33,218 bases of DNA. Source: Oscillospiraceae bacterium (GTDB lineage Bacteria > Bacillota > Clostridia > Oscillospirales > Ruminococcaceae). Both the position numbers and the translations under genes were made by a program. The stretch spans positions 1-33,218 of the forward strand of contig JAHHTP010000019.1 in the NCBI GenBank assembly GCA_020024615.1, given 5' to 3'. The notes under the pieces are model-generated. The model searched no databases, was not told the origin of the DNA, and saw nothing but the letters and a program-made list of their open reading frames with translations. Shown here piece by piece: positions 8,231 through 15,866 of the stretch (its first letter is position 1; every line of letters starts with the position of its first letter).

Positions 8231-8848
8231 TTATAGGACTCGTTTTAACCATTGTTCAGCCAGAAAAGCATGGCCAACATCGTTTGGATGCACACCATCC
8301 GCCGAATATTCTGCCGGGGAATGTTGGGAACAGGCTTCTTGATACAAACCGTCAAGCGGAATAAAGATTGCTGAAAATTCTCTTGTAAGCTTTCTTATAG
8401 AATTGATCTTCGGGTCGAGATCCACACGCCATTCTTCTTTTGCTGGATCAACCGGAATTAAGAAAGGTTCCAGAATTATGATTTTACAGTCCGGTAATTT
8501 TTCTTTTACTTCTGTTAGAATTTCACGGTAGGTCTGTTCAAAGCTTTCCACCGTGGTAGGATCGGAAGAATCGTATCTTCTCCAGGTATCATTGATACCG
8601 ATTAGAATGGACAGAATGTCTGGTTTTAATGCAATGCAGTCCTCTGTCCAGCGAGCTTTCAGGTCTTTGACACGGTTTCCACTGATACCTTTATTGATTA
8701 CTTTGATGTTTTTGTCTGCGCAGAAGGTTTGCAAATAAGCATAAATCTTGGCTGGATAACCCGGACCTAAGTCCTTGGTTTCATAATCCCTGCCAGCATC
8801 GGTGATACTATCACCCTGAAATAAAATGGTAATGTTGCTGTCTAACAT
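8231..8848 (-). CDS. SGNH/GDSL-family hydrolase (lipase/esterase fold), 205 aa
   Basis: This is a predicted cytosolic esterase of the SGNH fold, acting on an acyl or acetyl ester, perhaps deacetylating a carbohydrate. The blocks are in order: GDSITDAGR with nucleophile S14, GISG with the oxyanion Gly near 57, GIND (84-87), and the DGVHP block with catalytic D184 and H187. Length is typical of the small TesA-like group. ATG 8848 is chosen over ATG 8863 because the G-run (GGGGGG) used as ribosome binding site lies between them. There is no signal peptide. It is the first gene of the operon leading to the transporter and spmA-spmB; a functional link to these is not obvious. Confidence 0.88.
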   Translation of the reverse strand: MLDSNITILFQGDSITDAGRDYETKDLGPGYPAKIYAYLQTFCADKNIKVINKGISGNRVKDLKARWTEDCIALKPDILSILIGINDTWRRYDSSDPTTVESFEQTYREILTEVKEKLPDCKIIILEPFLIPVDPAKEEWRVDLDPKINSIRKLTREFSAIFIPLDGLYQEACSQHSPAEYSADGVHPNDVGHAFLAEQWLKRVL

Positions 8849-8871
8849 AAATAATCCCCCCATTTTGGAAT

Positions 8872-8885
8872 ACGGTTGTCACCGT
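8872..8885. promoter_or_regulatory. Inverted repeat at the start of the SGNH operon transcript
   Basis: ACGGT-TGTC-ACCGT is a perfect 5-bp inverted repeat placed just after the predicted transcription start of the SGNH hydrolase operon. It could be a repressor operator or a small leader hairpin. No matching second copy was noticed in the window. Confidence 0.4.
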
Positions 8886-8893
8886 TTATTTTA

Positions 8894-8922
8894 ATTATAG
8901 CAGATGTCACATGGGAACGCAA
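8894..8922 (-). promoter_or_regulatory. Sigma-A promoter of the SGNH hydrolase/AI-2E/spmAB operon
   Basis: Minus strand TTGCGT (8917-8922), 17-base spacer, TATAAT (8894-8899) with TGC before it (extended -10). Predicted start is near 8887, about 40 bases before the SGNH ATG. Confidence 0.8.
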
Positions 8923-8955
8923 CCTAAAAAGCGATAAATTTTGTGGCAGACAGCA

Positions 8956-8986
8956 ATGCCGAAGCAATTTTATATTGCTTCGGCAT
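8956..8986. terminator. Long hairpin after rny
   Basis: A 13-bp perfect stem (8956-8968 with 8974-8986) with a five-base loop lies just after the rny stop. The T-rich tail (ATTTTATTTT) is on the plus-strand side. On the minus strand, the direction of rny, the following bases are TGCTGTCTGCC, a poor tail. It may therefore end rny transcripts weakly or protect their 3' end from exonucleases. Confidence 0.65.
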
Positions 8987-8990
8987 GATT

Positions 8991-10556
8991 TTATTTTGCG
9001 TATTCAATTGCTCGGCTTTCGCGGATAACATTAACTTTAATCTGACCTGGATAATCCAGTTCATTTTCGATTTTTGCAGCAATATCTCTTGCCACAAGAA
9101 CCATTCTATCCTCTTTAATCTGATCCGGATTGACAATGATACGAATTTCGCGTCCTGCCTGGATTGCAAAGGATTTTTCAACGCCATCAAAGGAATTAGA
9201 AATTTCTTCGAGTTTTTCCAGTCGTTTGATGTAGTTTTCTACATTTTCGCGTCTTGCACCCGGTCTTGCCGCAGAGATGGCATCGGCTGCCTGAACCAGA
9301 CATGCGATAACCGTTTTCGGTTCTACATCACCGTGATGCGCTTCGATTGCGTTTAATACAACCGCATTTTCTTTGAACTTACGGCATACATCAACGCCCA
9401 TTTCCACATGAGAACCCTCAATTTCATGAGTCAGGGCTTTTCCGATATCGTGTAAAAGGCCTGCACGACGAGCCAGTTTTGCGTCAACGCCAAGCTCACT
9501 TGCCATAATACCAGCAAGATAAGCTACTTCGATGGAATGGTCTAAGACATTCTGTCCGAAGCTAGTGCGGTAATGTAGACGACCCAGCAACTTAACCAGT
9601 TCTGGATGGATTCCATGAACATCAAGATCCATAACAGCGCGTTCACCCTCTGTACGGATTTTCTGTTCAACTTCTCGTTTTGCTTTCTCAACCGATTCTT
9701 CGATACGGGTTGGATGGATACGACCATCAGAAATCAGATGTTCCAGTGCAATGCGTGCTGTTTCGCGGCGAACCGGGTCAAAGCAGGATAAGGTGATTGC
9801 TTCTGGCGTGTCATCAATAATTAAATCAACACCAGTCATGGTTTCGATGGTACGAATGTTGCGTCCCTCACGACCGATGATACGGCCTTTCATTTCATCA
9901 TTTGGCAGCGGAACAACTGATACCGTAATTTCGCTGACATGTTCCGCAGCACAACGGGTAATGGCAAGGGAAATATATTCTTTTGCCTTGCGGTCAGCTT
10001 CGTCTTTTAACTGCTGCTCGTAAGCGGTGATTTTCAGTGCTTTTTCGTGAACCAGTTCTTCTTCCAAACTGTCAAGCAACTGAACTTTTGCCTGTTCGGT
10101 CGTTAAACCAGAGATATGTTCCAAACTTTCCAGCTGGGAACGCTTGATGATTTCGATTTCAGATTTGGTTTCCTCTGCCTGTTTGAGTTTTTCATTGAGG
10201 CGTTCTTCTTTTTTCTCAATCTGATCTGTCTTACGGTCTAAGTTTTCTTCTTTTTTGGTAATACGGCGTTCTTGTTGAGAAATTTCAGCACGGCGTTCTT
10301 TGTTTTCTCGTTCTGCTTCAGAACGCATTTTGTGAATTTCATCTTTTGCAGCTAAAATGGCTTCTTTTTGTTTGTTTTCAGCTTCTCTGGACGCTTCTTC
10401 AACAATTACTTTTGCCTGTTCTTCCGCTGAACCGATTTCAGATTCTGCGATTTTCTTTCTGTATGTGATGCCAGATTTAAATCCGATAAATCCTGCCGAA
10501 GCGGCAGAAACGGCAAAAACGGCAATACAAATCAAGACAACTGTGACTGGCTGCAT
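8991..10556 (-). CDS. rny: Ribonuclease Y, 521 aa
   Basis: RNase Y is the membrane-anchored endoribonuclease that starts bulk mRNA decay in many Gram-positive bacteria. The order of parts is one N-terminal membrane helix (residues 4-25), a long charged coiled coil (about 35-200, rich in E, K and R), a KH RNA-binding domain with GRIIGREGRNIRT, and an HD domain with LLHDIGKAL and the HHGD motif, ending in DYPGQIKVNVIRE. Length matches the family. ATG 10556 is preferred over the in-frame TTG at 10583, which overlaps the AGGAGGGAA ribosome binding site. The gene stands alone; ymdB, its usual neighbour in Bacillus, is about 11 kb away. Its promoter lies about 210 bases upstream, giving an unusually long leader. 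Confidence 0.95.
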   Translation of the reverse strand: MQPVTVVLICIAVFAVSAASAGFIGFKSGITYRKKIAESEIGSAEEQAKVIVEEASREAENKQKEAILAAKDEIHKMRSEAERENKERRAEISQQERRITKKEENLDRKTDQIEKKEERLNEKLKQAEETKSEIEIIKRSQLESLEHISGLTTEQAKVQLLDSLEEELVHEKALKITAYEQQLKDEADRKAKEYISLAITRCAAEHVSEITVSVVPLPNDEMKGRIIGREGRNIRTIETMTGVDLIIDDTPEAITLSCFDPVRRETARIALEHLISDGRIHPTRIEESVEKAKREVEQKIRTEGERAVMDLDVHGIHPELVKLLGRLHYRTSFGQNVLDHSIEVAYLAGIMASELGVDAKLARRAGLLHDIGKALTHEIEGSHVEMGVDVCRKFKENAVVLNAIEAHHGDVEPKTVIACLVQAADAISAARPGARRENVENYIKRLEKLEEISNSFDGVEKSFAIQAGREIRIIVNPDQIKEDRMVLVARDIAAKIENELDYPGQIKVNVIRESRAIEYAK

Positions 10557-10770
10557 GGTTTTTCTGATTCCCTCCTGTTTCAATTTTTGTTGGTTGTATG
10601 GTTATATTTTGTATTGCTGATACGCTCTGCCGTATCTTTTTTTTGACAATCCGCAATTTATCAAAGGTTCAGGATTTCTCCTCAACTAAACGGGAAAAGC
10701 GGGTGAAAAATATCTATCAACAATCAAACAGACATTTTTTAGAAATATCTGCATATAAATATACTCTACA
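10557..10770 (-). promoter_or_regulatory. Long 5' leader of rny
   Basis: About 210 untranslated bases separate the predicted rny transcription start from its ATG. The stretch contains a 6-bp hairpin (10619-10624 with 10631-10636) next to a run of eight A on the rny strand, and poorly structured AT-rich sequence. I recognise no known riboswitch. With the promoters at 10776-10804 and 10873-10901 it accounts for the 380-base gap between rny and the potassium transporter gene. Confidence 0.45.
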
Positions 10771-10775
10771 TTACT

Positions 10776-10804
10776 ATTTTATTACGAATTGCGCAATAAG
10801 TCAA
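10776..10804 (-). promoter_or_regulatory. Sigma-A promoter of rny
   Basis: Minus strand TTGACT (10799-10804), 17-base spacer, TAAAAT (10776-10781). This is the best -35/-10 pair upstream of rny. Confidence 0.75.
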
Positions 10805-10872
10805 GACTAATATGCTATTTATAAAATTGTTTTTTCGGGTGAAAACTACCTTCGTTAAATTGATAAAACAAC

Positions 10873-10901
10873 TTGCATAATCGATGGAGGGATGATATAA
10901 T
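10873..10901 (+). promoter_or_regulatory. Sigma-A promoter of the ktrB-like gene
   Basis: TTGCAT (10873-10878), 17-base spacer, TATAAT (10896-10901) with TGA directly before it (extended -10). The leader would be about 30 bases, too short for a c-di-AMP riboswitch. Confidence 0.85.
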
Positions 10902-10938
10902 TTGTTTAAATGAAAAATCATAACAGGGAGGTTTTCCT

Positions 10939-12351
10939 TTGGAAATTAAAATTAGGAAAAAAAATAAAAAGTGTTGCGGTGTTAAGAGATCACCTGTCGC
11001 ATGGAACGAAAATCCAACCCGTGTGATCGTTATTAGCTTTGCCGTTTTAATTGCATTCGGCACATTGCTGTTGATGATGCCGTTTTCTTCGGCAGACGGA
11101 AGCTTCACTCCGTTTTTGACTGCATTATTCACCGCTACCAGTGCAACCTGTGTCTGTGGATTGGTTTTGGTAGATACAGCCACCTATTTTTCGGTTATTG
11201 GACAAAGTGTGATTCTGTTTCTGATTCAGGTTGGCGGTCTGGGTCTTGTTACTTTCGCAACCCTATTTAATATGATGCTGGGAAGAAAGATGCGATTTCG
11301 CAGTATGTCGATTGCAAGAGAATCGGTTTCAGCGTCTTCTTTTTCGGATATCAGCTATCTAATTCGTACGATTTTTATTTTTTCAATCAGCTTTGAATTT
11401 CTTGGTGCAGCGATTTTGTGTATGAAATTTATACCTGAATATGGGGCATACGGTGTATTCATTTCGGTTTTTTTAAGTGTTTCAGCATTTTGTAACGGCG
11501 GGTTTGATATTCTTGGATTTCAGACACCTTTTTGCAGTGTCACAAATTACGCGGATTCTCCACTTGTGCTGATGACGCTTGCAGCTCTCATTGTTTGTGG
11601 TGGACTTGGCTTCATTGTATGGCAGGATATTTACCGCTACCATAAAACCCATCGGCTTTCGCTTCATTCTAAATTGGTTATTATTATGACTGCCGTACTG
11701 ATTGTTGGAGGAACACTGTTAATTGCATTGGCAGAATGGAATAATCCGCTGACGATTGGGGAGATGTCATTTTGGGACAAACTGTATAACAGTATCTTTT
11801 TGAGTGTATCCACTCGTACAGCAGGATTTAATTCTTTTTCTGTGGCCGATATGCAAGATGTCACAAAAGGAATTTGTATTATTTTAATGTTTATCGGTGC
11901 CTCACCGGCTTCTACCGGCGGCGGAATCAAAATTTCCACTGCTGTAGTATTGGTGATGACGGTTTATAGTGTATTACGGGATCTGCCAGATACCATTGTA
12001 CATAAGCATAAAATTGATAAAAATACTGTTTATAAAGCAATGACCGTTGCGGTGCTGGCAATGTTTGCAGTCGGAATGCTCTCTCTACTGATAATTTGCG
12101 CACCACAGCAGGAGCATGTATCCCTGTTGGATGCCGTGTTTGAGTCTACTTCGGCATTTGGTACAGTTGGTATTTCCAACGGCGTAACTGCAATAGTGAA
12201 TACTCCGGCTCGAATTGGTATTATATGCATCATGTTCTTGGGGCGTGTCGGTCCGGTTTCACTTGGACTTTCTTTAACGATGCGCAGTGAGCGTGCAAAA
12301 GAAAAAACCGCATATCAGCAGATTCCGGAAGGAAAATTGTTGGTTGGTTAA
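10939..12351 (+). CDS. ktrB: TrkH/KtrB family potassium transporter subunit, 470 aa
   Basis: This is the ion-conducting subunit of a Ktr/Trk K+ uptake system. Four pore repeats are visible by their filter regions: TATSATCVCGL, VSAFCNGGFD, VSTRTAGFN and TSAFGTVGIS, each with the filter glycine. The repeats are separated by paired membrane helices; the length fits KtrB. Translation starts at TTG 10939, seven bases after AGGGAGG. The gene has its own promoter and is followed by a terminator at 12372-12399, so the cytosolic nucleotide-binding partner KtrA/TrkA is not linked and must be encoded elsewhere if used. Assignment to KtrB rather than TrkH rests on size and the absence of extra N-terminal helices. 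Confidence 0.9.
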   Translation: MEIKIRKKNKKCCGVKRSPVAWNENPTRVIVISFAVLIAFGTLLLMMPFSSADGSFTPFLTALFTATSATCVCGLVLVDTATYFSVIGQSVILFLIQVGGLGLVTFATLFNMMLGRKMRFRSMSIARESVSASSFSDISYLIRTIFIFSISFEFLGAAILCMKFIPEYGAYGVFISVFLSVSAFCNGGFDILGFQTPFCSVTNYADSPLVLMTLAALIVCGGLGFIVWQDIYRYHKTHRLSLHSKLVIIMTAVLIVGGTLLIALAEWNNPLTIGEMSFWDKLYNSIFLSVSTRTAGFNSFSVADMQDVTKGICIILMFIGASPASTGGGIKISTAVVLVMTVYSVLRDLPDTIVHKHKIDKNTVYKAMTVAVLAMFAVGMLSLLIICAPQQEHVSLLDAVFESTSAFGTVGISNGVTAIVNTPARIGIICIMFLGRVGPVSLGLSLTMRSERAKEKTAYQQIPEGKLLVG

Positions 12352-12371
12352 TATTTAGAAAATACGAAAAG

Positions 12372-12399
12372 CCCCGACAGGATTTTGTTTCTGTCGGGG
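12372..12399. terminator. Bidirectional terminator between ktrB and the DUF4838 gene
   Basis: A 9-bp perfect stem, CCCCGACAG (12372-12380) with CTGTCGGGG (12391-12399), and a 10-base loop. It is followed by TAATTTTAT on the plus strand and by CTTTTCG on the minus strand, so it can serve both convergent units. Confidence 0.85.
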
Positions 12400-12421
12400 T
12401 AATTTTATGGTATATGGTATT

Positions 12422-14179
12422 TTATTTTGCCCACCAGTAGCCTGGATCGGTTTGACCTCTTAAAATAGATAATGATTCGTCAATCTGCTGTCTTTCGTAT
12501 AGCATATTAATGCCGTATGATTTTGCATCGGTTTCAAAGGTATCAAGCAGAGCATTTCTTTCTTGGCTGCCTTTTGGAGTTAAGAGAATGCGCAGATAGC
12601 GAACTGCCAATTCTTGGAATTTGATGCGTTCTAATATCTCATCGTTTGCCGCCAGTTTTTTGGCTTCTGCAAAAATTTCTTCACAGCGTTCCACCAGTTC
12701 TATCTTATGCCATGGTTTATCAGGATGGTTGAAGCAGTATAAGTGGCATTTCGCATCAATAACAGCCTGATATACCGTTTCGAGGTATTCATTGATGCAG
12801 CCTGCTGCGTCACCGTAAACGGCAGCTAAAAATTCGGTTCTGAGTTTTTTGACATCACAGTACGGGTCCCACATTGCTTTGGAAAGGATGTAGGCACGCA
12901 GGTCATTCATCTCACCGCCGCATACAGCGTTCGGACCGGAACCCTGTTCAAACAGGCCACGCACATTGTTTTCATAGAAGAAACGGATGTTTTCAGCCAG
13001 AACATGGAAATTCGGGTGCGGCATCCAGAAGTGCGAGAAGTTAGTGACATAGTCCCAGATATAGATATTATCACATTGTTTTCCCCAACCGATGATATCA
13101 TCTCTAAAGCTCTGGGAATAATCTTTTCTTGGTGCATCTGGATCATCCACAGTGCATTCAGACAACGGATGAACAAAGCAGCATTCAATGGTACAGAGAC
13201 GAACACAAACATTTTTACGCGCTCTGACATGTTTCGGTGGACGACGCGTGTACTGATATGCCAGTGTGTCAATAATAACATCTGGGAATTCCTTCTCTAC
13301 TTCTTCCGCAACTGCATTGACAAAGTGCAGGAGAGATCCAGATTGAGAACCTTCATATTCATCCAAAGCACGGCATTTTGCACAGGTACAGCCGTTGTAG
13401 TTGTCCTGCTGGGAGATGGAAAAGATTTTGGCGTCCGGCTGTTGACGGATATCCTCAAGGACCTGTTTTGTGACGAGTTTTAGTACATCTGGATTAGTTA
13501 AGCAGAGTTGTGTCTTTTCACGGATGCGCTCGCCGTTGATTTCAGAGAAGTATTCTGGGTGCTCATCAAAATAATCGTCTGGGTTTAGCAGATGATGGGT
13601 TAAGGAATGAACAAAGTATTTATCGCCATAGTCAGTTCTGCCTCTGTATCGTTTATTGGTTGGTGCGTTGATGCGGCCGTTGATTTTGCGTTTTGCAGCA
13701 TAGACCGGATTGGCAAGTTGATACATATTAGCAGAACGATATTCAATCATCGGAACTTGTTTGACTTCAAATCCTTCGATTTCCATTTCACTATGTTGTG
13801 GAACAACTTCAACTTCTGGGCTGAAGAAACGGCAACCTAATTTTTCTTCTAAAAATTCGTAAATACCAAATAAGGTGCCGCGTTCATGGGTACCAGTGAT
13901 GTAAATGGCATTTTCTTTGCAGATCATCATAAAGCCATCATCGGTCAGATCGTTATCCGGAATAAAACCGTCTGTTTTGCAAGCAGAAATGCCCACAAAG
14001 ATGTTGACCATATCCTCACATTTGCGATCAGATATGATAAACGGATGACCTGCCATACGGGTTAAATAGGAAGAAAGTTCTTTTGCAGCATAGATTTCGG
14101 TTTCGCAAGCATCTGCTGCTAAAACGATTGTGGTATTGGAACTTTTTTTGTTCCAGAGTGTGAGCGTCTGATTCATCAT
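12422..14179 (-). CDS. DUF4838 domain-containing protein, probable cytosolic glycoside-active protein, 585 aa
   Basis: The N-terminal 130 residues (TIVLAADACETEIYAAKELSSYL and following) look like the alpha-glucuronidase/hexosaminidase-type N-terminal domain that often precedes carbohydrate-active barrels. The central part carries the DUF4838 hallmark: a SISQQDNYNGCTCAKCRA segment with paired cysteines, then an EGSQSGSLLHFVNAVA segment. DUF4838 has no settled biochemical function; a glycoside hydrolase-like barrel is expected. Unlike many family members I have seen described, this one has no signal peptide. ATG 14179 follows GAGGAA by five bases; ATG 14176 is equally possible. The longer start at 14218 lies inside the upstream gene. 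It is the last gene of the Nudix operon, 19 bases after its neighbour. Confidence 0.85.
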   Translation of the reverse strand: MMNQTLTLWNKKSSNTTIVLAADACETEIYAAKELSSYLTRMAGHPFIISDRKCEDMVNIFVGISACKTDGFIPDNDLTDDGFMMICKENAIYITGTHERGTLFGIYEFLEEKLGCRFFSPEVEVVPQHSEMEIEGFEVKQVPMIEYRSANMYQLANPVYAAKRKINGRINAPTNKRYRGRTDYGDKYFVHSLTHHLLNPDDYFDEHPEYFSEINGERIREKTQLCLTNPDVLKLVTKQVLEDIRQQPDAKIFSISQQDNYNGCTCAKCRALDEYEGSQSGSLLHFVNAVAEEVEKEFPDVIIDTLAYQYTRRPPKHVRARKNVCVRLCTIECCFVHPLSECTVDDPDAPRKDYSQSFRDDIIGWGKQCDNIYIWDYVTNFSHFWMPHPNFHVLAENIRFFYENNVRGLFEQGSGPNAVCGGEMNDLRAYILSKAMWDPYCDVKKLRTEFLAAVYGDAAGCINEYLETVYQAVIDAKCHLYCFNHPDKPWHKIELVERCEEIFAEAKKLAANDEILERIKFQELAVRYLRILLTPKGSQERNALLDTFETDAKSYGINMLYERQQIDESLSILRGQTDPGYWWAK

Positions 14180-14198
14180 AAATTCCTCATTTTCTTTT

Positions 14199-15203
14199 TT
14201 ATTTCCATGCCATACCATTATTTTGTGCTTTTAAAGTTAAAGCTGCATATCGGGCAGCAAGATCTTTTTTGGATACAGCCTTGCTGAATTTTAGTTTTCC
14301 TGCGATACGGTCATCAAATAGCGGTACAGACTGTGTGGATATATTGTATATGGCAGCAGCTGCTTCAAAACAACAGATATCAGCATGATACTGCACAAAC
14401 CGCTGCAAACAAGTATCAAGAGAGGATGCGTTTTGCAGGATATTGAAAAACAAAGCACAATGTTCTGTCGGTGTTGTATCTGGCGTAATCATAGTGGTTT
14501 GATTTCTGTTGTTGATGCTATTGATAAAATCCAATGGCATGCCATATAACGCAGCTGTAACTGCCTGTTTTGGTGGATTGGTAAAGGCATATGCGATGGC
14601 TGTTGTAAAAAACACAGCAGCATTGAGCATTTCTCCATATGCAGTAATGCGGGCATCTGTGTATGCTTTACAGGCAGCAGATTGTGCATTATCTGCAAAG
14701 GCAAAGGCCCAACTTAAAACTCTGCATACTGTATGCATTTGATAGGGAGAGAACGCTTGATATTGCCCGATTTTTAAAGCTGGACAGCCATCTTTTACTG
14801 CATTTGCGGCAATCCATTCGGGAGAGTTTTTCAAATTGATAAAACTTTCCCAGCAATTTAAGATTTCTGGAATACCGATTCCGTGCTGATGCATTTCCAG
14901 GGTCAGCAATGGCAATTGCAGATAATCTGCTTGCGTTAAAAGATCAATCGGGAGTGAAAGGTTTGCTTTTTGCAAAGCATAGTGTTCTCCATACAGCAGC
15001 CCATCTATTGCTAATTCTATTTTAGGTGCAAGATTTTCTGCCGAAGAAAAAGGTTCTGCCACGTGGAATAGAAATGGCGCAGCGGACAGGTTGGCCTGTG
15101 TTTTATCGCAGAATTGATGTAGCAACTGTGATAGGAGAGAGTCTTCGCTATTGATGCAACTGCTTAAAATTACCGTTCCTGGAATCATTTGATGGATGGT
15201 CAT
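14199..15203 (-). CDS. Divergent ADP-ribosylglycohydrolase-like protein, probably without metal site, 334 aa
   Basis: I recognise this only distantly. The stretch from about residue 175 (ACKAYTDARITAYGEMLNAA) to 215 matches in spacing the helix of ADP-ribosylglycohydrolases usually read as a run of acidic residues, then NGIYGEMFVAAMIAAAF. The region around 90-105 (QADYLQLPLLTLEMHQHG) aligns with their DDTDYTxxxL motif, and HADICCFEAAAAIY near 290 aligns with WDTDCNGATxGS. At both metal-binding motifs the key aspartates are replaced, so a catalytically dead or repurposed protein is likely. The usual N-terminal GxxxGDAxG motif is also missing. The gene starts three bases after the Nudix stop, with GGGAG eight bases before the ATG. 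The family call is inference; a plain hypothetical protein is the fallback. Confidence 0.6.
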   Translation of the reverse strand: MTIHQMIPGTVILSSCINSEDSLLSQLLHQFCDKTQANLSAAPFLFHVAEPFSSAENLAPKIELAIDGLLYGEHYALQKANLSLPIDLLTQADYLQLPLLTLEMHQHGIGIPEILNCWESFINLKNSPEWIAANAVKDGCPALKIGQYQAFSPYQMHTVCRVLSWAFAFADNAQSAACKAYTDARITAYGEMLNAAVFFTTAIAYAFTNPPKQAVTAALYGMPLDFINSINNRNQTTMITPDTTPTEHCALFFNILQNASSLDTCLQRFVQYHADICCFEAAAAIYNISTQSVPLFDDRIAGKLKFSKAVSKKDLAARYAALTLKAQNNGMAWK

Positions 15204-15206
15204 CCG

Positions 15207-15743
15207 TTAAACTCCCATTAAAACACAGGTTTTCAAAATAGCAATCTGTGTTTTGGCATCTTCAATTTCACCGGACATGACCATTTCTTTCAGCTGTACC
15301 AGGGGAATGGTTTCTACTTCCAAAAATTCATCTTCATCCAGATGCTGTTCTCCATAGTGCAGACCGCGTGCCAGATAGATATAAATGCATTCAGTATCAT
15401 AAGCAGGGGTTGGATACATATGTCCCAGAGGGATCATGTGATCAGCGGTTGCACCCACTTCCTCTCTTAATTCGCGAATACCACATTCAAGAGGTTCTTC
15501 GCCATATTCTTTTTTGCCTGCTGGAATTTCCAACAGACCTTTTTGGAATGGGTAACGGAACTGTCTGACAACATGAACTTTCAAATCTTCGGTTAACGGT
15601 ACAATACAGACACCACCAGAATGTTCGATTACCTCACGATAGGCAGAAGTACCGTTTTCCAGTTGAACATCATCAGTATGTACGGTTATGATTCTACCTT
15701 TGAAAACAGTTTTCTGAGAAATGGTTTTTTCATTTACTACCAT
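15207..15743 (-). CDS. nudF: Nudix hydrolase, ADP-ribose pyrophosphatase type, 178 aa
   Basis: This enzyme is predicted to cleave ADP-ribose (or a related nucleoside diphosphate sugar) to AMP and ribose 5-phosphate. The Nudix box runs from G76 to A98 with E82 and the REIREEVGA-like core (here RELREEVGA), and all metal-binding glutamates are present. The upstream VVRQFRYPFQKGLLEIPAG is characteristic of the ADP-ribose pyrophosphatase branch. Length is normal. It is the first gene of a three-gene operon with its own promoter at 15782-15810, an AAAGGAG ribosome binding site, and only three bases between its stop and the next start. The next gene resembles ADP-ribosylglycohydrolases, whose product would be its substrate. 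Confidence 0.9.
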   Translation of the reverse strand: MVVNEKTISQKTVFKGRIITVHTDDVQLENGTSAYREVIEHSGGVCIVPLTEDLKVHVVRQFRYPFQKGLLEIPAGKKEYGEEPLECGIRELREEVGATADHMIPLGHMYPTPAYDTECIYIYLARGLHYGEQHLDEDEFLEVETIPLVQLKEMVMSGEIEDAKTQIAILKTCVLMGV

Positions 15744-15781
15744 AACAAGCTCCTTTCTAAAAAGTAACTGCTGATAGTTTT

Positions 15782-15810
15782 ATGATATCATGTTACCATA
15801 TAAAATGCAA
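15782..15810 (-). promoter_or_regulatory. Sigma-A promoter of the Nudix/ADPRH-like/DUF4838 operon
   Basis: Minus strand TTGCAT (15805-15810), 17-base spacer, TATCAT (15782-15787) preceded by TGA (extended -10). Start near 15775, about 30 bases before the Nudix ATG. Confidence 0.75.
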
Positions 15811-15825
15811 TCATTTTATAAAAAA

Positions 15826-15853
15826 ATCCCGCCATTTAACTTAATGGCGGGAT
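15826..15853 (-). terminator. Terminator of the leucine-rich-repeat protein gene
   Basis: An 11-bp perfect stem (15826-15836 with 15843-15853), a six-base loop and, on the minus strand, a run of seven T. It lies 14 bases after the LRR gene stop and just upstream of the Nudix operon promoter. Confidence 0.93.
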
Positions 15854-15866
15854 AAAGTGTCAGAAA

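Noticed and set aside
8956..8986. Hairpin after rny as a classic minus-strand terminator
   Set aside because: The T-rich tail is on the plus-strand side; on the rny strand the tail is TGCTGTCTGCC. It is kept as a hairpin of uncertain direction.
9606..10620. Plus-strand open frames across rny
   Set aside because: They mirror the codon pattern of the coding strand, have no ribosome binding sites and resemble no family.
10619..10644. Plus-strand terminator (6-bp stem and eight T) upstream of ktrB
   Set aside because: No plus-strand gene or promoter lies upstream that it could end, and the stem is short. It is treated as part of the rny leader.
10902..10938. c-di-AMP riboswitch before the potassium transporter gene
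   Set aside because: The leader from the strong promoter is only about 30 bases and shows none of the expected conserved segments.
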